Shown here one piece after another: positions 36,030 through 48,429 of a stretch of 64,000 bases of DNA. Position 1 is the stretch's first letter; every line of letters starts with the position of its first letter. This DNA comes from Phalacrocorax aristotelis. Taxonomy: Eukaryota > Chordata > Aves > Suliformes > Phalacrocoracidae. Location of the stretch: assembly GCF_949628215.1 (NCBI RefSeq), contig NC_134282.1, positions 14,116,723 to 14,180,722 on the forward strand. Direction: 5' to 3'. The translations under genes were made by a program, and so were the position numbers. Under the pieces are notes generated by a model. The model was not told where the DNA came from, searched no databases, and worked only from the letters and a program-made list of their open reading frames with translations.

Positions 36030-38430
36030 CCTGGCTGTGGGCGAGGGCGGGGATGAGGCGCCCTAGCCTGGATCTGGGGCTGTGTCCACCTGCTTTGCTA
36101 ACAGGACGGCGCTGTTGATGCCGCTGGTGGGGGGGCGATGTCAGTGCTGGCTGTGCAGAGGGGAGAGCAATTTGCTGGAGGAGTACGGGCTACAACCTCC
36201 CTGCCCGCCCTGCCCGGCCCCCCTCGCCTCTTGCCCCTGATCTCATGGTTATTCCCGTCCTGCAGAACAAGTGTCCGCGCCGCCCGCGGGAGGGGGGCTG
36301 CAGTCAGCCTGCCAGTGCCCAACGCCGAGATAACTCCCTCCCCACACCTCTGCCCCCACCCCGCGGGACCGAGACCCGGCGGGCCGGACGGGGCCCCTCC
36401 TGCCCCCGGGCCGGGCCGGGCCGGGCCGGGCCCCGCAGGTCGCCCACGGAGGGGCCGGAGCCGCCCCGCTGTCCGAAGCCACCTGTGCCCCGGCAGCCCC
36501 GGAGCCCTCCGCCGTCGGGGAGCGCAGCCCTCGCGCCTCCGCCTCAGGTGGCTCGGCGGCCGGTGCGCGGGTCCCCGCGGGGGGCCCTCGAGTTCCTGCG
36601 TTGGGTGGGAACCGCTGTCCCCACGCGGGGGGGGGGGCGGGGGCAGCACCTGCCCCCGCCCCAGGGGGATGGAAAGTCCTGCCCGTGGTCCAGTCTGCGG
36701 GCGGGGGATGCTGCGGACAGCCCCTGGGAGCCGAGGAGAGAAGGGGGTCCCCGAAAGCCGTCTGTTTCCCGAGGGCAGCGGGGAATTAAAATCCAACATT
36801 GGGCTCAATTTGTAAACGATTAAACGAAATGGAAGGCGAATAACGCGCAACCCCGCTGAAAGACAGACACAGAGCGTGTGTTTGCGTGTCTGTACGAGCG
36901 TGCGAGTCGTGCACTGGGTACAGCCACCTTTCAAAGAGCTAACTTACTGTGCAGTTCCCTAACGCCTAATGACCTCTGTGCCCGGGGCTTGTTCCCCGAC
37001 AGGCGCTGCCGGGGTGGCCACGGCACCAGCCACGCCAGTGGCCAGGGGCAGAAACCAGTCTGCAGTCGTTTTCCCCGCTGGTGCAACAACTTGCTAGAAG
37101 TGCTGAAATAAGAGTTAAAAAGAGCTGACGGGGAAAACTACGGGAAAAAAAGCCAGCTCCGAAGCATCCCGGGACCACTCGTGTGTGTACGGGGCTGAGC
37201 AGCGCCGGCCACCGGGGTGGTAGCGGACACGTGTGTCCCGCTCGGCACACCCTGCCCTGCTGCAGCCCGGGGCTAACCCGTGCTCCTGCCTGCACCCGGG
37301 CTGCCCCTAACGGGTCACCTCGACGTGGGCAGGAGAGACGTCCGGGGGAATCCCGGTTACCTTCTGGACGCCTTTTTCCCCAGACGCTTGGGAAATCCGT
37401 TAAGTCAAAGACCTCGCGAGGTTGGAAATTGCCCTTTACGTGCCCAAAAAGCACAGGCGGAGAAAACTTGAAGACACTTCACTCCGACGCGCGTGACAGC
37501 GCACCATCGAGGGGAGTTTAGAAAATTTGGAGGAGGCACTTAAATCGGTCAAAGAGAGCTTGGTTTTTGTTTGGGTATATTTTGTTCCCCAGAAAAATAA
37601 TATCGATTCTGAGCGGTTTTGCAGAAAAGGGGTAAATCAGCCGATAAAGGAGCGCGTCCCAGCCGCATGCTCCCAGAAGCGTACCAGCGCCTGCTTACAG
37701 AAATAACGCGGCCAGCAGAGCCCCCTGCACCTCGGCGCTGCCTCCCAACTCGACGTGTCCCCCCCCACTCCGGCGCGGCCCCCCGTGTGGGGCAGGTCCC
37801 CCCGCCTCCCCCAGCGCCGATTCATCCCCGGCTCTGTAGCCTGTGCAGGGTGCTTGGGGGTGTCTTGGGGAGGGGGGTCAGGGTGCTGGGAGTGCTACCG
37901 CCGTTAGCTTCACCCTCGGGGTGGCGGCTCCGGGGGACCCCGCGGTTTGGGGCGGCGAGCGGGGCAGGTTGGCCCCGAGCGGGGGGGCCGAGTGCTGCGG
38001 GCCGGGCTGGCCGCCCCCTCCCCGGCCGCCGCCTGGGCGCTGCGGACACCCCGTCCCTTGTGCCCCGACTCCGCCGGGGCCGGGCGCGCCGGGACGGCTC
38101 TGCCCCGCGTCGCGCACGGTGGGTCCGGGGATAGCACGGGGTCGCGCCCCGAGATGCAGCCTCGCCTCTCCTCAGTGCGAAATAGCGGCATGTGGTCACG
38201 TTCGCGAGTGTGCAAGCTACAGACGGGCTGGCGTGTCCTCCCAGCTCCAGGCTGCCCGTGAAACGCTGGTGTTCAACCCCCCACCCACCTTCCACCCCCG
38301 GTATGCCACCCTTCCTCAGCCTTGCAGGGCAACTTGCTCTGGCTCTGAGCCCCCTCGCTCTGGACTTCGCATCCTCTGAGGACCGATCCCGGAGCTCCCA
38401 TCCCGCCCAAACTTCCCTGGAGCCAAGAGG
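36030..38430. promoter_or_regulatory. Large CpG-island cluster, about 2.4 kb
   Basis: The largest GC-rich block outside the gene, densest at 36,100-36,780 and 37,720-38,160. Open frames reach 278 codons on the minus strand and 225 on the plus strand over the same bases, none with a recognisable domain. It includes a (CCGGG)5 tract at 36,406-36,430. It could be a lncRNA promoter or a Polycomb-recruiting island; neither can be shown from sequence. Confidence 0.6.
36406..36430. repeat. (CCGGG)5 tract
   Basis: Five perfect CCGGG units (36,406-36,430) flanked by further GGCC/CCCC sequence; GC-only and partly self-complementary. Confidence 0.95.
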
Positions 38431-38589
38431 AGTGAGCGGGTTAGCTCTCGGGAGTGTTTTTGAAAGTCAGGACACAGCTAGGGAACGGAGTATTGCGGAG
38501 ATCTTTCCCTCTGGCTGGCCAAAGAGCCTGCTAAGGACGGGCAGGAGCATCCGCCGAAGTCCTCGCAGTTCTCGGAAGGTTGTGCCTTG

Positions 38590-39010
38590 TTTCAGTGTTT
38601 ACTCCCCGTACCGCAAATGTCACCAGAATGCAACTTCAGTGCTTTGCGGTTAATATTTTTTGCCCGAGGTCTATCACTAGCATTAATTGTCCCAATAAAT
38701 TGAGATATAGTGTGCATAATGCAATGTAACAATATGGTTATATTCCACGTGTATGACTTAATTAAGCTATTTGCAGCCTGATGCTGCAAGTCAACGGGTG
38801 TGCAAGTGGATTAACAATGTACTGTTCTCGTATCCTCAGGATGGTGCATAATTACTTTACTGGCGGTACATATCAATTTTTGATGATTGCAGAACACATG
38901 CTCACTTTACCAACAAGCGCTTTAATAACTCTCCATTGTGTTTTAAAAAAGCGTTGTTTGGAAATATTTGGAAGCCTCTGCAAACAACGTTCGAGGTTCG
39001 TAGCGCGAGG
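38590..39010. promoter_or_regulatory. Strong candidate conserved non-coding element
   Basis: AT-rich, non-repetitive, motif-dense block between two CpG islands. It has AGCATTAATTGTCCC, ATAATGCAATGTAAC, ACTTAATTAAGC, GTGGATTAACAATG (SOX/homeodomain), GCATAATTAC and TTGATGATTGCAG. Of all stretches here it looks most like a deeply conserved enhancer; this is visual judgement. Confidence 0.4.
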
Positions 39011-39019
39011 TTCAGACCT

Positions 39020-39860
39020 GATCTATGTTTGATGAAGTGCAAAGGCTACGAGGCGGCGCCCGCTCCCCTCCGCCTGCCCGCTCCCGGGGCCGGCGGAGGG
39101 GAGCGGGGCCGGGCGCGCCGGGCGTCGAGGCCCGGCGGCGGGCCTCCGCGCGGCCCCCGGGGAGGGAGGCGTGCGGGGAGGGGGGGAACCGTGCCCCAAC
39201 ACATGCTCCTGACATTTGCAAGCGGAGTAATGCAATTAGGAAACTCGATTACAGGGCGGCGGCGAGGCTGGGGGAGCCCCGGGTCTTTGTTCCCGAGAAG
39301 ATGGCGCCAGGGTCTGGCCGGCGGGATCCGGCGTGCGCCTCTCCAGGCAAAGGTGGAGGGGGACGACTGCCGACCTTTCCGGGGGCAACTTAATTTCTGC
39401 AGCCTAATCGTGTTGGGGAGGCAGGTACCATCCATCAGAGCGCGTTCCCCGCGCTGCCCGCCCGCCCGGGCACCGCCGCGCCCGGCCCAGCGCTCCCGAG
39501 CGCCAGACCCACCCTGTCAAAAACAAGAAAAGAAAAAAACCCAGCGTCACAAAAGCGGCCGCTCGCCCTTGGCACGCTCAGGCGTGGCTCCGGGGTCCGA
39601 CCAGGAGGGCCTCGCGAGGCCGGGGGCCGCCGGGGTGGGGGGGTGCGCCCGTCTGCAGGGCTCGGGCTCCGGCGTAATCAAAGGCACATGGGTTTCTTGG
39701 CCGGGGAGGGCATTTCGCAACTCCCAGCCGCAGGGGAGGGCCGGGGAGCGGGCTGCCGGCCCCGCCGGGGTGGCGAGCAGCCTGCGCGGCCCCCGGCGCC
39801 CCGCTCCGCGCCCAGGCGTGGTGGCGCTGCCGCTTCGGAGCCTTCCTGGAAGGAGTCGAT
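39020..39860. promoter_or_regulatory. CpG island
   Basis: Very CpG-dense, interrupted at 39,190-39,300 by less GC-rich sequence. The 324-codon plus-strand frame across it has no domain and is matched by open frames on the other strand. Confidence 0.6.
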
Positions 39861-39889
39861 TTGTTCTTGTACCTGAAGCAGGTGATGTT

Positions 39890-40510
39890 TATGCAGAGAC
39901 ATCTGAATGACAGCAGGAGTGAAGGACAAATCTAATAAAGCCTAATAAACCGTGAGAGTCTAAATGTCATTAAACTTACAAAGATGAGACTCCAAATCAC
40001 CAAAAAGGTAAATGTCTTCATTAGTCTGATCTCTGAAGACTGTCGAACATTTCATTAATTTATAATTTATGATTGTTTGACAAATATTGAAAAGTATGTA
40101 AATATGAGGGGGATAATGTCTTTTCTGCGGGAGATAAGGAAATGACCCAAACTGTACGTGCCTGCTAGATTACACACGAGGTTCCATCTATCTGTTATCA
40201 AACTGTGCTTTCCCTTTATACAACATATTGTGCAACTGACAAGTGAAATAGTGCAGATAAACCAATGGTTTAAAACGTAATAAAGACAACAGCCATTTGC
40301 ATTTTTTACATTTTATTACAAAGGTAATTTACTATGACACATTTCTGAATGTAATTTATGAAAACATTTTAAAGCAATTATATAATGTATACAGCACTCG
40401 GAGACACAGAAAGTCAGATAAATAATAATCTTATGGATCTTCAGAGACTTTCTATAACGCTGAAAATACAGACTTTCGCAGGAACAGCAGTAAAACATAA
40501 AATCATAGAA
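39890..40510. promoter_or_regulatory. Candidate conserved non-coding element
   Basis: About 600 bp of AT-rich, non-repetitive sequence with TTCATTAATTTATAATTTAT, TTGTTTGAC, TATCTGTTATC, ACAATGGTT-like SOX strings and CCATTTGCAT. It lies between CpG islands. Confidence 0.35.
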
Positions 40511-40629
40511 ATAAAATGCAGAATGATGTAATAAAGAGGAAATGGGTATACTTCGAACTGGAATTGCAACATTAGATATTCAAGGAAACAATCTCATCTA
40601 TTCCAAAGAACTAGATCATCTCAGGATTT

Positions 40630-40643
40630 CCCCCCCCCCCCCC
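40630..40643 (+). repeat. Poly-C tract (14 C)
   Basis: Fourteen uninterrupted C, beginning a short pyrimidine stretch. Confidence 0.95.
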
Positions 40644-40839
40644 TTCCTCTGCTTTGTGAAATAGACTTCTTAAAGAAAAGAGGATTTGTGAGGAAAACGT
40701 CTTGCGCCCCAGTCCTCTTTGGTGGGCCAAGAAGTGGACCTTCCAGTGGGGATCCCGGGGAGGCAAGGAGCAGCGTCAGCCTCCCTCCGCTTTCCTGTGA
40801 CAAAGGGGAATTACGAGGTTATCACCACTCTCCACCTTG

Positions 40840-41345
40840 GGGGGAGCGGGGGCAGGAGGCGCAGCCTTGCGTGGACGCGCGTAGTAGTGGCTGCGCGGGG
40901 CCGGGGCCCGGGAGTGCGGGCAGCTGCCTGCCCTCTTGCCTGCCCTCTCCGCACCCCGCCCAGCAGGACCCGGTAAAGCTTTCCACGGTCTCCCCGCTCC
41001 TCAGCACAGCGCACACTTGCTTATGCCCCCGTGAAGTCCGCGGCGGGGTTGCCACCGTTTTGGTGGGCGAGGGGCCGGGGCGGCCTCCGGCGTGGGGTCC
41101 TGCGCCCTCTCCGCCCGCCCGCTCCGCGGCTCTCCGCGACCTTCCGCGGCTGGCGCAGGGGCGCCTCGCTCCTTACCGTGGAGAGCAGGGAGGCGCCCAG
41201 AAACCGAGGGGGGCCAGCATCTCCTGATAAATGCCTCCAGGTGCCTCCAACAAGGTATTTGCACCCAGAGGGTCAGGAAACCCATCGCGTGCAGCTGCCT
41301 GGTTGTGTGCCCCCCGTACCCCCCTCCCCGGCCCCCCCCGCCCCA
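40840..41345. promoter_or_regulatory. CpG island
   Basis: Densest at 40,845-41,180; the right part is C-rich with fewer CpGs. Multiple overlapping open frames are compositional. Confidence 0.5.
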
Positions 41346-41989
41346 AGAAGCCACCCAGTAGACAATAAGCCACGGAGCAGAGTTTTGTAAAAGCCCCGCA
41401 TTCCCCAGAACGGGCTCTGTGTCTTTGTCTTTACATAAAACAGTGCCCTTTGGCCAAATGTGCTTGTAACGAGCTTGTAAAACAAACCAGAAATCTCAGC
41501 TCTTCCTCGAGTCTACAAGCAAGTCGCTTTATTTCCAAATCTTGCAAATATGTTAGGAGTGTTAGAAGTGGGACTAAAAAGCCCCCTAGCAGAGCTGGTT
41601 ACCTGCTGTGAGCCTCACTGCCACAGACCCTTTCACCAGACATATTAAATCTCTTACCCTAAGAAAACAGGCACTTGTCACAATTGAAACCCGACGTATT
41701 GGGGCAGCGGGATGTAACAGTTTAGGGAACTTTATTTTTTCCCCGGGGGCCCTTCCGAGCAGAGGTCCCTAACACGCCTCCCCCGAGAGGCCTGCAGGGT
41801 ATGCCCTAGCTTCGACGTCTCTTTGGGCCACGTCCAGAGAGGTGCCCCCCGCCGGTTCCCCCCTGCCCAGCCGCCAGCACCCTGCCTCTGGGCTGCCGAT
41901 CCGTTACTTACGGGGCGAAAGAGATTTGGAGAGGTGGCAGGTGATTCCGCACCCCCAGAACAAGGTTTTTAAGTGTATGTGTGTGACCC

Positions 41990-42145
41990 CTCGTGGCTTG
42001 TCCCCCCGGCTGCCTCCCCCGACGGCCGGTCCCAGGTGCCAGCCCAAAGCCCGGGGCCGCGAAGCGGTTGCGGCGGCGGCGCTGCCCGGCCCAGGGAACC
42101 GCCACCCCGGCCCCCACCCGGGGACGGGTGCCGCCAGCCATTCCC
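41990..42145. promoter_or_regulatory. Small CpG island
   Basis: CpG-dense for about 150 bp, followed to the right by AT-rich sequence (42,180-42,360). Confidence 0.5.
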
Positions 42146-42779
42146 CCCGCCCTCCGACAACACGCTGTCATTCTTTCCCAGCTCTGAAGTATGTGTTTTA
42201 TTATAGATTATTTAATTTGATGAGCAACATTCCCACCGCCCTGAGCACAGTCTAAGTGGAAAAAGGTTTACTTGGCATTGCGAAGCAATTTCATTATTTC
42301 AATAATAATAATTAAAAATAAAAAGGAGCCAACGACGCGCACACAAGGAAAAAAAAAAAAAGCTCTCCAAATGTCGCTAGAGGGGCTGAGCCGGCTTCCA
42401 CCGACCTGAGTTGCAAGGTTTTCCACCCAAACGAGCCCTCATCTCTTCTTTCTAATGGGGACAAGAAGCAAGAAGTGTCCTGCCCTACCATCCCACATCT
42501 GCTGCCAGAGCAGGTCCTCCCCGTCCAGCCTTTACATGGCTGTGTGTGAGCATCTTGGCTAACAACTGGCAGTTGTCGAAAACTGGCATAAAAGTCCCCT
42601 GTAATTTAAGTTCAATATATGTCAGGCGACGGGAAGACGCTGGCAACTCATTCCTAGGGCGTAAATGATTTCTTACAGCACTCGCGGGGCTGTAACTTGC
42701 AACGAAAGGAGGCAAAAAGGCAGAAGCGGCCGGAGACTGGGCTGGGAGAAGCCCACCGATCCCTTAGTCATAAAAGTGT

Positions 42780-43500
42780 ACAATGGAAGGGCTTTATTGT
42801 CTCTCGTTAAGCAGTTCATAAGTGACCCCGTTTATTTCTGAATAGCCGTGTTTTGATGACTTATAGTATATGCAAAAACAAACTTTCCCGCGGTGTTTTT
42901 TTCCTCCGTCATGCTTTTCTTTTCAAACAGCCAGATGATTTTAAAAAGAAAAACACCCAGAAATGATAAATCGCGTCGCATAGCTAATGGCTGGAGGGCG
43001 CGTTTACCAATTCATAATCATTTATTCTTGGTGATGTATGACCCTTACTCTTAAATCTCAAAAGCTTCTATTTGAAGGTGTAAATAGCTTTTTCCCCCCT
43101 TGCAGTAAACCTTACTGCATTAGCAGTGATTGATCTCCTGTACAATTCGTCCCAGAGTGCTATTTTAGAGGGGGAACACTGGCTTTTGGAGATTAACTGG
43201 GGAGTCTGTTACATATTAATGAACCTAGGAGATATACTAACGTTTTGGTAATTTAGTTATTTGTGTCTATAGCTTTCGCCGTTATTTTCTCTTAGACCCC
43301 CGCGGTTGTTATACATCGAATTAAAAAGTGGTCCTTCAGCATCATTTTTTCAGTGGCAACTAAACGCCATTTAATGTGAAAAACAAATGTTGACTTGTCT
43401 CTTGAAGGAAGTGTGTTTCTTGGCAAGACATCAAAGTGTTTTAAACTGTATTAGAAGGGTTTGTTAGTTTTCCTACCCAGAGCCTACGGTAATGTAAGAA
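42780..43500. promoter_or_regulatory. Candidate conserved non-coding element
   Basis: Long non-repetitive AT-rich stretch with CCAATTCATAATCATTTAT, GTGATTGATC, ACATATTAATGAAC, GGTAATTTAG and GCCATTTAATGTG motifs. Bounded on the right by a G-run (43,528-43,558) and a small CpG patch (43,560-44,000). Confidence 0.35.
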
Positions 43501-44010
43501 AATAGCCTCTCGGAGGAGGCAGCCCGTCGGGGGGGGGAGGGGGGCGGGGAGGGGGGGTTGCTCAGCGCTGCGCGTAGGTGCGCGCCAGAGGGGCGGTTTT
43601 AGCTGCTGCAGGAATGCACGGGCACCTCTTCGCTGGGATTACAGCCTTGATTAACGTGCTAATGAATAGGGATGTTAAGGATTCGTCCGGAAACCCGTCT
43701 GTGAGAAGAAGGAGTGAGAAACTCCTAGGTTGGGCTTAGCCTGCAGAGAGACCAACTTAACTCAAATGCCATTAACCTACTGCTCCTTAGCAAACACTCG
43801 CGCAAAACACCTCAGAAATGTCTGCGACGGGGCCGAGGCGGAGGCAGGAGGTGGAACTCCCGCTGGGCTCCAGCCGCTGCCCCCGCAGCCGATGCGGGGC
43901 TGCCGAGCGGGCAGGGCAGCCCGAGCAGCCGGGCCGGGCACTGCGCACCGGCGGCGGGGCAGCCGCTGCCCGGCTCCTCGGCGGAAAAACAGGGTCGGGG
44001 GGCTGGGGGC
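43500..44010. promoter_or_regulatory. G-rich run and CpG island
   Basis: GGGGGGGGAGGGGGGCGGGG at about 43,530 has potential for G-quadruplex formation. CpG-dense sequence at 43,815-43,990 follows. Confidence 0.5.
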
Positions 44011-44559
44011 AGGGACAGGAGCCCGGCGTTTCGTTAGGTTCTTTGGGTTTGGGGGGGGTGTTGTTTGGTCTGTTTTTTTTGTGGTTTGGTTTGGTTTTTT
44101 TTTCAGCGGTTCCGCTCCCTATTAACTTTGACATCTTGCGCGGATTTATAAATTAGAGTTCATTACCCTCGAAGGTCGTTAAAGTAGGCAGCTCAGCTAA
44201 GAATTAATGTGTGCAAACCCCCTCGCTACAGCTGGCTTCGCCCTGAGCTGTCTGGTGGGCTCAGAAAGCAGGCGGAGGCTACAGTCACTCCAGCGGGCAA
44301 GGGAGATACCGGTCCCTCCTGCCCTCCTCCCCGCCATTTGCCGCCGGTACCCAGGAGGCTGAAGCGCAGCTGGCCACCAGCCTGGAGAAAGCAGCGAGCG
44401 GATCCCCAAGTCAAATGGATCTGCCCCTATTTTTGAAGGGAACAAACCTGTTTCGCCCCCCGCGCCCCTTCCCAAAGTTAAACGTTTGTTTAGGACAAAC
44501 TCGAGAAGCAACAGTCTCTGCGAGAACCTTGTTTTCCCCTTCTTCTCCTTGTGAATAAC

Positions 44560-45010
44560 AAAGTGATCATAGGCTACTCGGCCAGTTGGCGAGGAGAGAA
44601 CTTTTGTTTTCTGGGGCGATTTATGTTCTTTATAAATATGTGGTTTGGAAAATAAAAAGAGACTTGAAAACGTTGTTACAATGAAAAAGGACAAATTAGA
44701 AGACATTTTCTGTGATCAAAGGAGGAAGAGAAAGCGAGTAGGGGTATTCAAAAAGCTTGACTTATTCACACAACTCCTTTGGAGCCCAGGGGCAACAAGC
44801 GTGTCTTACATTGAAAAGGCGGCTCTATTCAGAGTGCAGGTGCGAAGTGGTGTGGCACATTCTGCCACATTATGTAAAGGTTGTTGGAGATTAGTGTTCA
44901 GACTTAATAACTAAAGCGCTTGATTTACATTGGAAAAAAGCCCCCTCATCCGTGAAAGCAAAATAATTTAACGCGTGATCATTTCGAGTGCTGCTGATAT
45001 CCTAATACTT
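44560..45010. promoter_or_regulatory. Candidate conserved non-coding interval
   Basis: AT-rich, non-repetitive, with AATAATTTAACGCG and ACTTAATAACTAAAGC strings. A purine-only tract (45,145-45,200) lies to the right. Confidence 0.25.
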
Positions 45011-45339
45011 GCATTGTTCTCGGCCAAGTACTAGAGGAGCGCGGATTGATGCTTTTGGGAACCTATCATTTACAGCCACTGAACTCTGCTCAGAACTGGA
45101 GGTCTGGAGGGGAGATAAAAGAAGGGCACAAGAGAAAAGTTTCACATCAGGAAAAAGAAGGAGGAAAAAAAAAAAAAAGAAGAAGAAGAAGGGAAAAAAA
45201 GCAAACAATGTACATGTGACAGTTCCCCTCCTCCCCGCAGGCGCCTCCTGCCCGGTGCCAGGGCGAAGCGGCGCCCAGGTCTGGGGAGCCGAAAGTTGGG
45301 CTCAGGTCTCAGGCGCTTCCCTGCTCCGCCTTCCCCCGT

Positions 45340-45500
45340 CGGCGCAGAATTACTTACCTTACTAATTATTCATATTTATGTAAATGTCATTAGTTAATGT
45401 AACTTTCTATAAAAAGATAATCAGGCGAGAACGGAGCATAGGTATTACCTTAAGTGCATTGGCTCTGGTCGTTTCATTCATATGTTAATACACGTGATGC
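45340..45500. promoter_or_regulatory. Candidate conserved non-coding element
   Basis: CTAATTATTCATATTTATG, TCATTAGTTAATG and TATGTTAATACACGTG in 160 bp of non-repetitive sequence between GC-rich patches. Confidence 0.3.
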
Positions 45501-45879
45501 AGTGGTGCCAGGCGCGGGGAGGGGGGAGAGGAGGGGAGACGAGGAGGAAGGCAAGGGAAAGAAATTAAATAGTAATAACAAAGCCCCACAAAGGCTTTAA
45601 GTTCGCATCGCGGGATCAAGGAGCACGATGCCTTCTGATGCACTGAACAAAGGGGGACCCGGCGCCGTCCCTGCCGCCCCGGCTGCCCGGGCGTTCCGGC
45701 AACTTTGGGTGGTTTTTTTGTTTGTTTGTGTCCCCTCCTCTCCTGGAGGAGAATTTTATGCTTCAAACCGTTTCGACCTACCCAAATCCTCGTGCCGGGC
45801 TGAGACCCTCCATTCCCGAACCGCCCGAATGAAAGTACCTTTGTACGGGACACGCACCAATTAAAATTGCACTACCTTT

Positions 45880-46260
45880 TTGCATCCCTCTTTAGTATAA
45901 GCATTTTAGGGCCATTTCCATAAATTCTCCGCGAGAATAAAGGCTATAATGGGAACAAGGTGAGAAAGCTGTTAACCATTGTTTCAGCAAGAAAAGGTCG
46001 TAAGTCAGGCAATTGGTGTCTGACCTGTCAGGATAAGGTATAAAGGCTTTATTCATGCAGTCGCTCACGATTTTCTCAGCTCTCACAAAAGTGTTTTTAT
46101 GATTCTGTTTTCTTACCTCGTTCCTTAATTAAAAAGCTGAATGATTAGAATAGCACCTGCATAATGTCTGGACGACGCCTGCATACTAATTCGCGAGTCT
46201 TTACATCTAGTAATTATAACATAAAATCAGAGATTGAATAAAACAGAAGGATTTTGCCCC
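45880..46260. promoter_or_regulatory. Candidate conserved non-coding element
   Basis: Non-repetitive, AT-leaning, with AACCATTGTTTC (SOX-like), GACCTGTCAGG (TALE-like), CTTAATTAAAAAG and CTAGTAATTATAAC strings. Confidence 0.35.
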
Positions 46261-46484
46261 TAAAGCCCTGCTAATCCCCTTTTAAAAGAGTCTGCTGAAA
46301 TAATTCAGAACAGTTTCCGGAAGTTGGATTACCGACTCTTTTTTGACTATTTACAATGAAATGATATTTCACACTTAAAGGAGTCTCTGTATTTCTACAA
46401 CAGGTTTTTAAAGGTGGCCTGTTTTCTAGACAATAACAATCCAGTGACTCCTTCTTTCTTTTCCTACCCATTCCCCTTCCCCTT

Positions 46485-46498
46485 CCCCCCCCCCCCCC
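46485..46498 (+). repeat. Poly-C tract (14 C)
   Basis: Fourteen uninterrupted C at the end of a pyrimidine-rich stretch starting near 46,440. Confidence 0.95.
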
Positions 46499-46599
46499 GC
46501 CCTTCCTCCCAGTAAGATCTTCATCTTTGTCAAGTATATGCAAGACTTAATCTGTCCTCAGGTAGGGAGAACAAAACCTCCCCCTTGAAACCTCCCTCT

Positions 46600-47380
46600 G
46601 ACTCCCCACTCCGGACTCCCGGCCTGGCCACCCCCGGCCCCGGGGAGATGCGGGGGGGCAGCACGGTTTTGCCCAAGTTCAGATGCACCCTGTTTCCCAG
46701 CCGCACGCGGGAGCAGGCGGTGGAGCAAGGAGCTCCCGTTGCTTCACTATTGCCCCCCCAGGGCAGAGGATAATTTAAGCCAGCAGTGACTAGTCAAAAG
46801 TTGGAGAATAAATTTTTTGTGTGTGTCTTTCCAAAACAGCTGGGTGGGGGGCGAAGGGAAGGGCGGGGGGGGGCCCCGCTTTTGTCTGGCTGTCAGGGCG
46901 GGCTGGAGCAGGTATGCTGAGAGGCAGCAGCGAGGCAGGGCGAGGGCAGGAGGGAGGCTCTGGCCGCGGGCAGCGCGGGCCCGGGGGGCGGCCCAGCCCC
47001 GCACGGCGCACCCCGGCTCCCGCTCTCCGGGGCGGCTTCCCCAGCCCGCGCACACCAGCACGGTGACCGGGAGACAGGATCTGCAGCAGCAATGAGCCGA
47101 TCCCCTGGGTATACATTGACTTCGGGGAAAAGAACAAAAAAATAAAAACGGCCGATTTGGTAGGGCGTCCCGTTTCTTTTAGGAAAAAAGGTAGCCCCGT
47201 GGCCCGGCGTGCTCCAGCCGGCCAGAGGGTGACTGCCGCGGCTGAAGAAGAAAACGAAGCTGATGCGCGGATTTCCAAGCGCGGAGCTGGTGCCCGAAGC
47301 CGCGGGGTCTCGTCGCCCAATCCCGGGAGCTAGCGCGGTCCCCTCCCCGGAGCGGGGTGGCTCCAAGTGCAGAAGTTGAG
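46600..47380. promoter_or_regulatory. CpG island
   Basis: GC-rich with dense CpG at 46,880-47,070 and 47,190-47,350. Overlapping frames of up to 176 codons are compositional. A run of 18 T (47,443-47,460) follows. Confidence 0.5.
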
Positions 47381-47529
47381 GACAAATTCAGGCCCACGGG
47401 AAACCTGCAGAGGTTTCCCTTACACCTTAAACTGTTGTGCCCTTTTTTTTTTTTTTTTTTACTGTTAAAGACTTATTTTTGCTGTGACTTTTTTGTCGTC
47501 CCCCCTCCTTCTCTTCCGCTAGTGTAATC

Positions 47530-47850
47530 CTGCAAAAACTCTTAATCATCAAGGAGAAAATGGAGTCAATGTGTCATTCAGCATTAAAAATCTGGGGGTT
47601 TTAAGTAAAAGCTTTAATTGCTATTCTGGCCCCACTATAACCATGGGAACGACGTGCACTGTCGGGATCTCAGAAATGTTACATATCCCTTAAGCAGGCG
47701 CTGCCCTTGTTTGTTTACTCTAGCTTACTTTCATTTATATCCCAGGAATATTCTTTCACCAGACGACACACGAAAAGACAAAGGGTGTAAATAAACTAAC
47801 ATATGGCCCAGAGGTTTTAGAGAAGCTGGAGCCGCTTAGCAAGTCATGTG
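47530..47850. promoter_or_regulatory. Candidate conserved non-coding element
   Basis: Non-repetitive, with CTTAATCATCAAGG, AAGCTTTAATTGC and AACATATGG strings, next to the 48.1 kb CpG patch. Confidence 0.3.
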
Positions 47851-48079
47851 GGTGATACTGGGAATCCGCCTTCGCTCCTTCCCCCACTCCCGCATAACCT
47901 CCGCTTCCCTGCGCTCTCCTTCTACCTTCTCACGACAAGTCACCCTCGTGTCGCGACTGGCTTTGGGGGACCAGCTGGTTTTCCCTTCGGACTGGAAAAA
48001 TCCAGTCATCAAAGGGATGGGGAGGGATGGGGTCACGTCTGTCTGTCCGTGCAGCTGGAAAAACCCTCTTGACATAACA

Positions 48080-48240
48080 AATGCGCGTGGGGATGCGTGC
48101 ACGGACGCACGCCAGCCCTGGACGCGGGCGCTGCCGGGCGGGGGGGCCCGGTCCCTGGGGGGCGGCGGTGCGGGGCGCTGCGGGCCTGCCCCTGGGAGCG
48201 GGCGGGCTGGCGGGGGCGCAGGGGAGGGCTGAACACTCCG
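48080..48240. promoter_or_regulatory. Small CpG island
   Basis: CpG-dense for about 150 bp. Overlapping frames on both strands are compositional. Confidence 0.45.
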
Positions 48241-48429
48241 ACACACACAGAGACGCTTGACAACAGCCTTCCCACCCCCCCGCCCCCCCATTGTAATCCA
48301 CATCAAGGTTTCTGTCCCAAAGAGCCCAAATGGTGGCTGAGCCCGCGCTCAGGCCAGGGAAGTGCGGTGGGTTTAACCGCACGCTGCACCTCCTTCCCCT
48401 CCGCTTCTCCCGGTACGGCGGCGGAAACG

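Noticed and set aside
36098..36934. 278-codon minus-strand open frame with overlapping 225- and 192-codon plus-strand frames
   Set aside because: Several frames on both strands are open over the same CpG-rich bases; all are Pro/Arg/Gly/Ala-rich without domains. Composition explains them.
38936..39910. 324-codon plus-strand frame
   Set aside because: Begins in AT-rich non-coding sequence and is carried by the 39.0-39.9 kb CpG island; no domain, and the opposite strand is also open.
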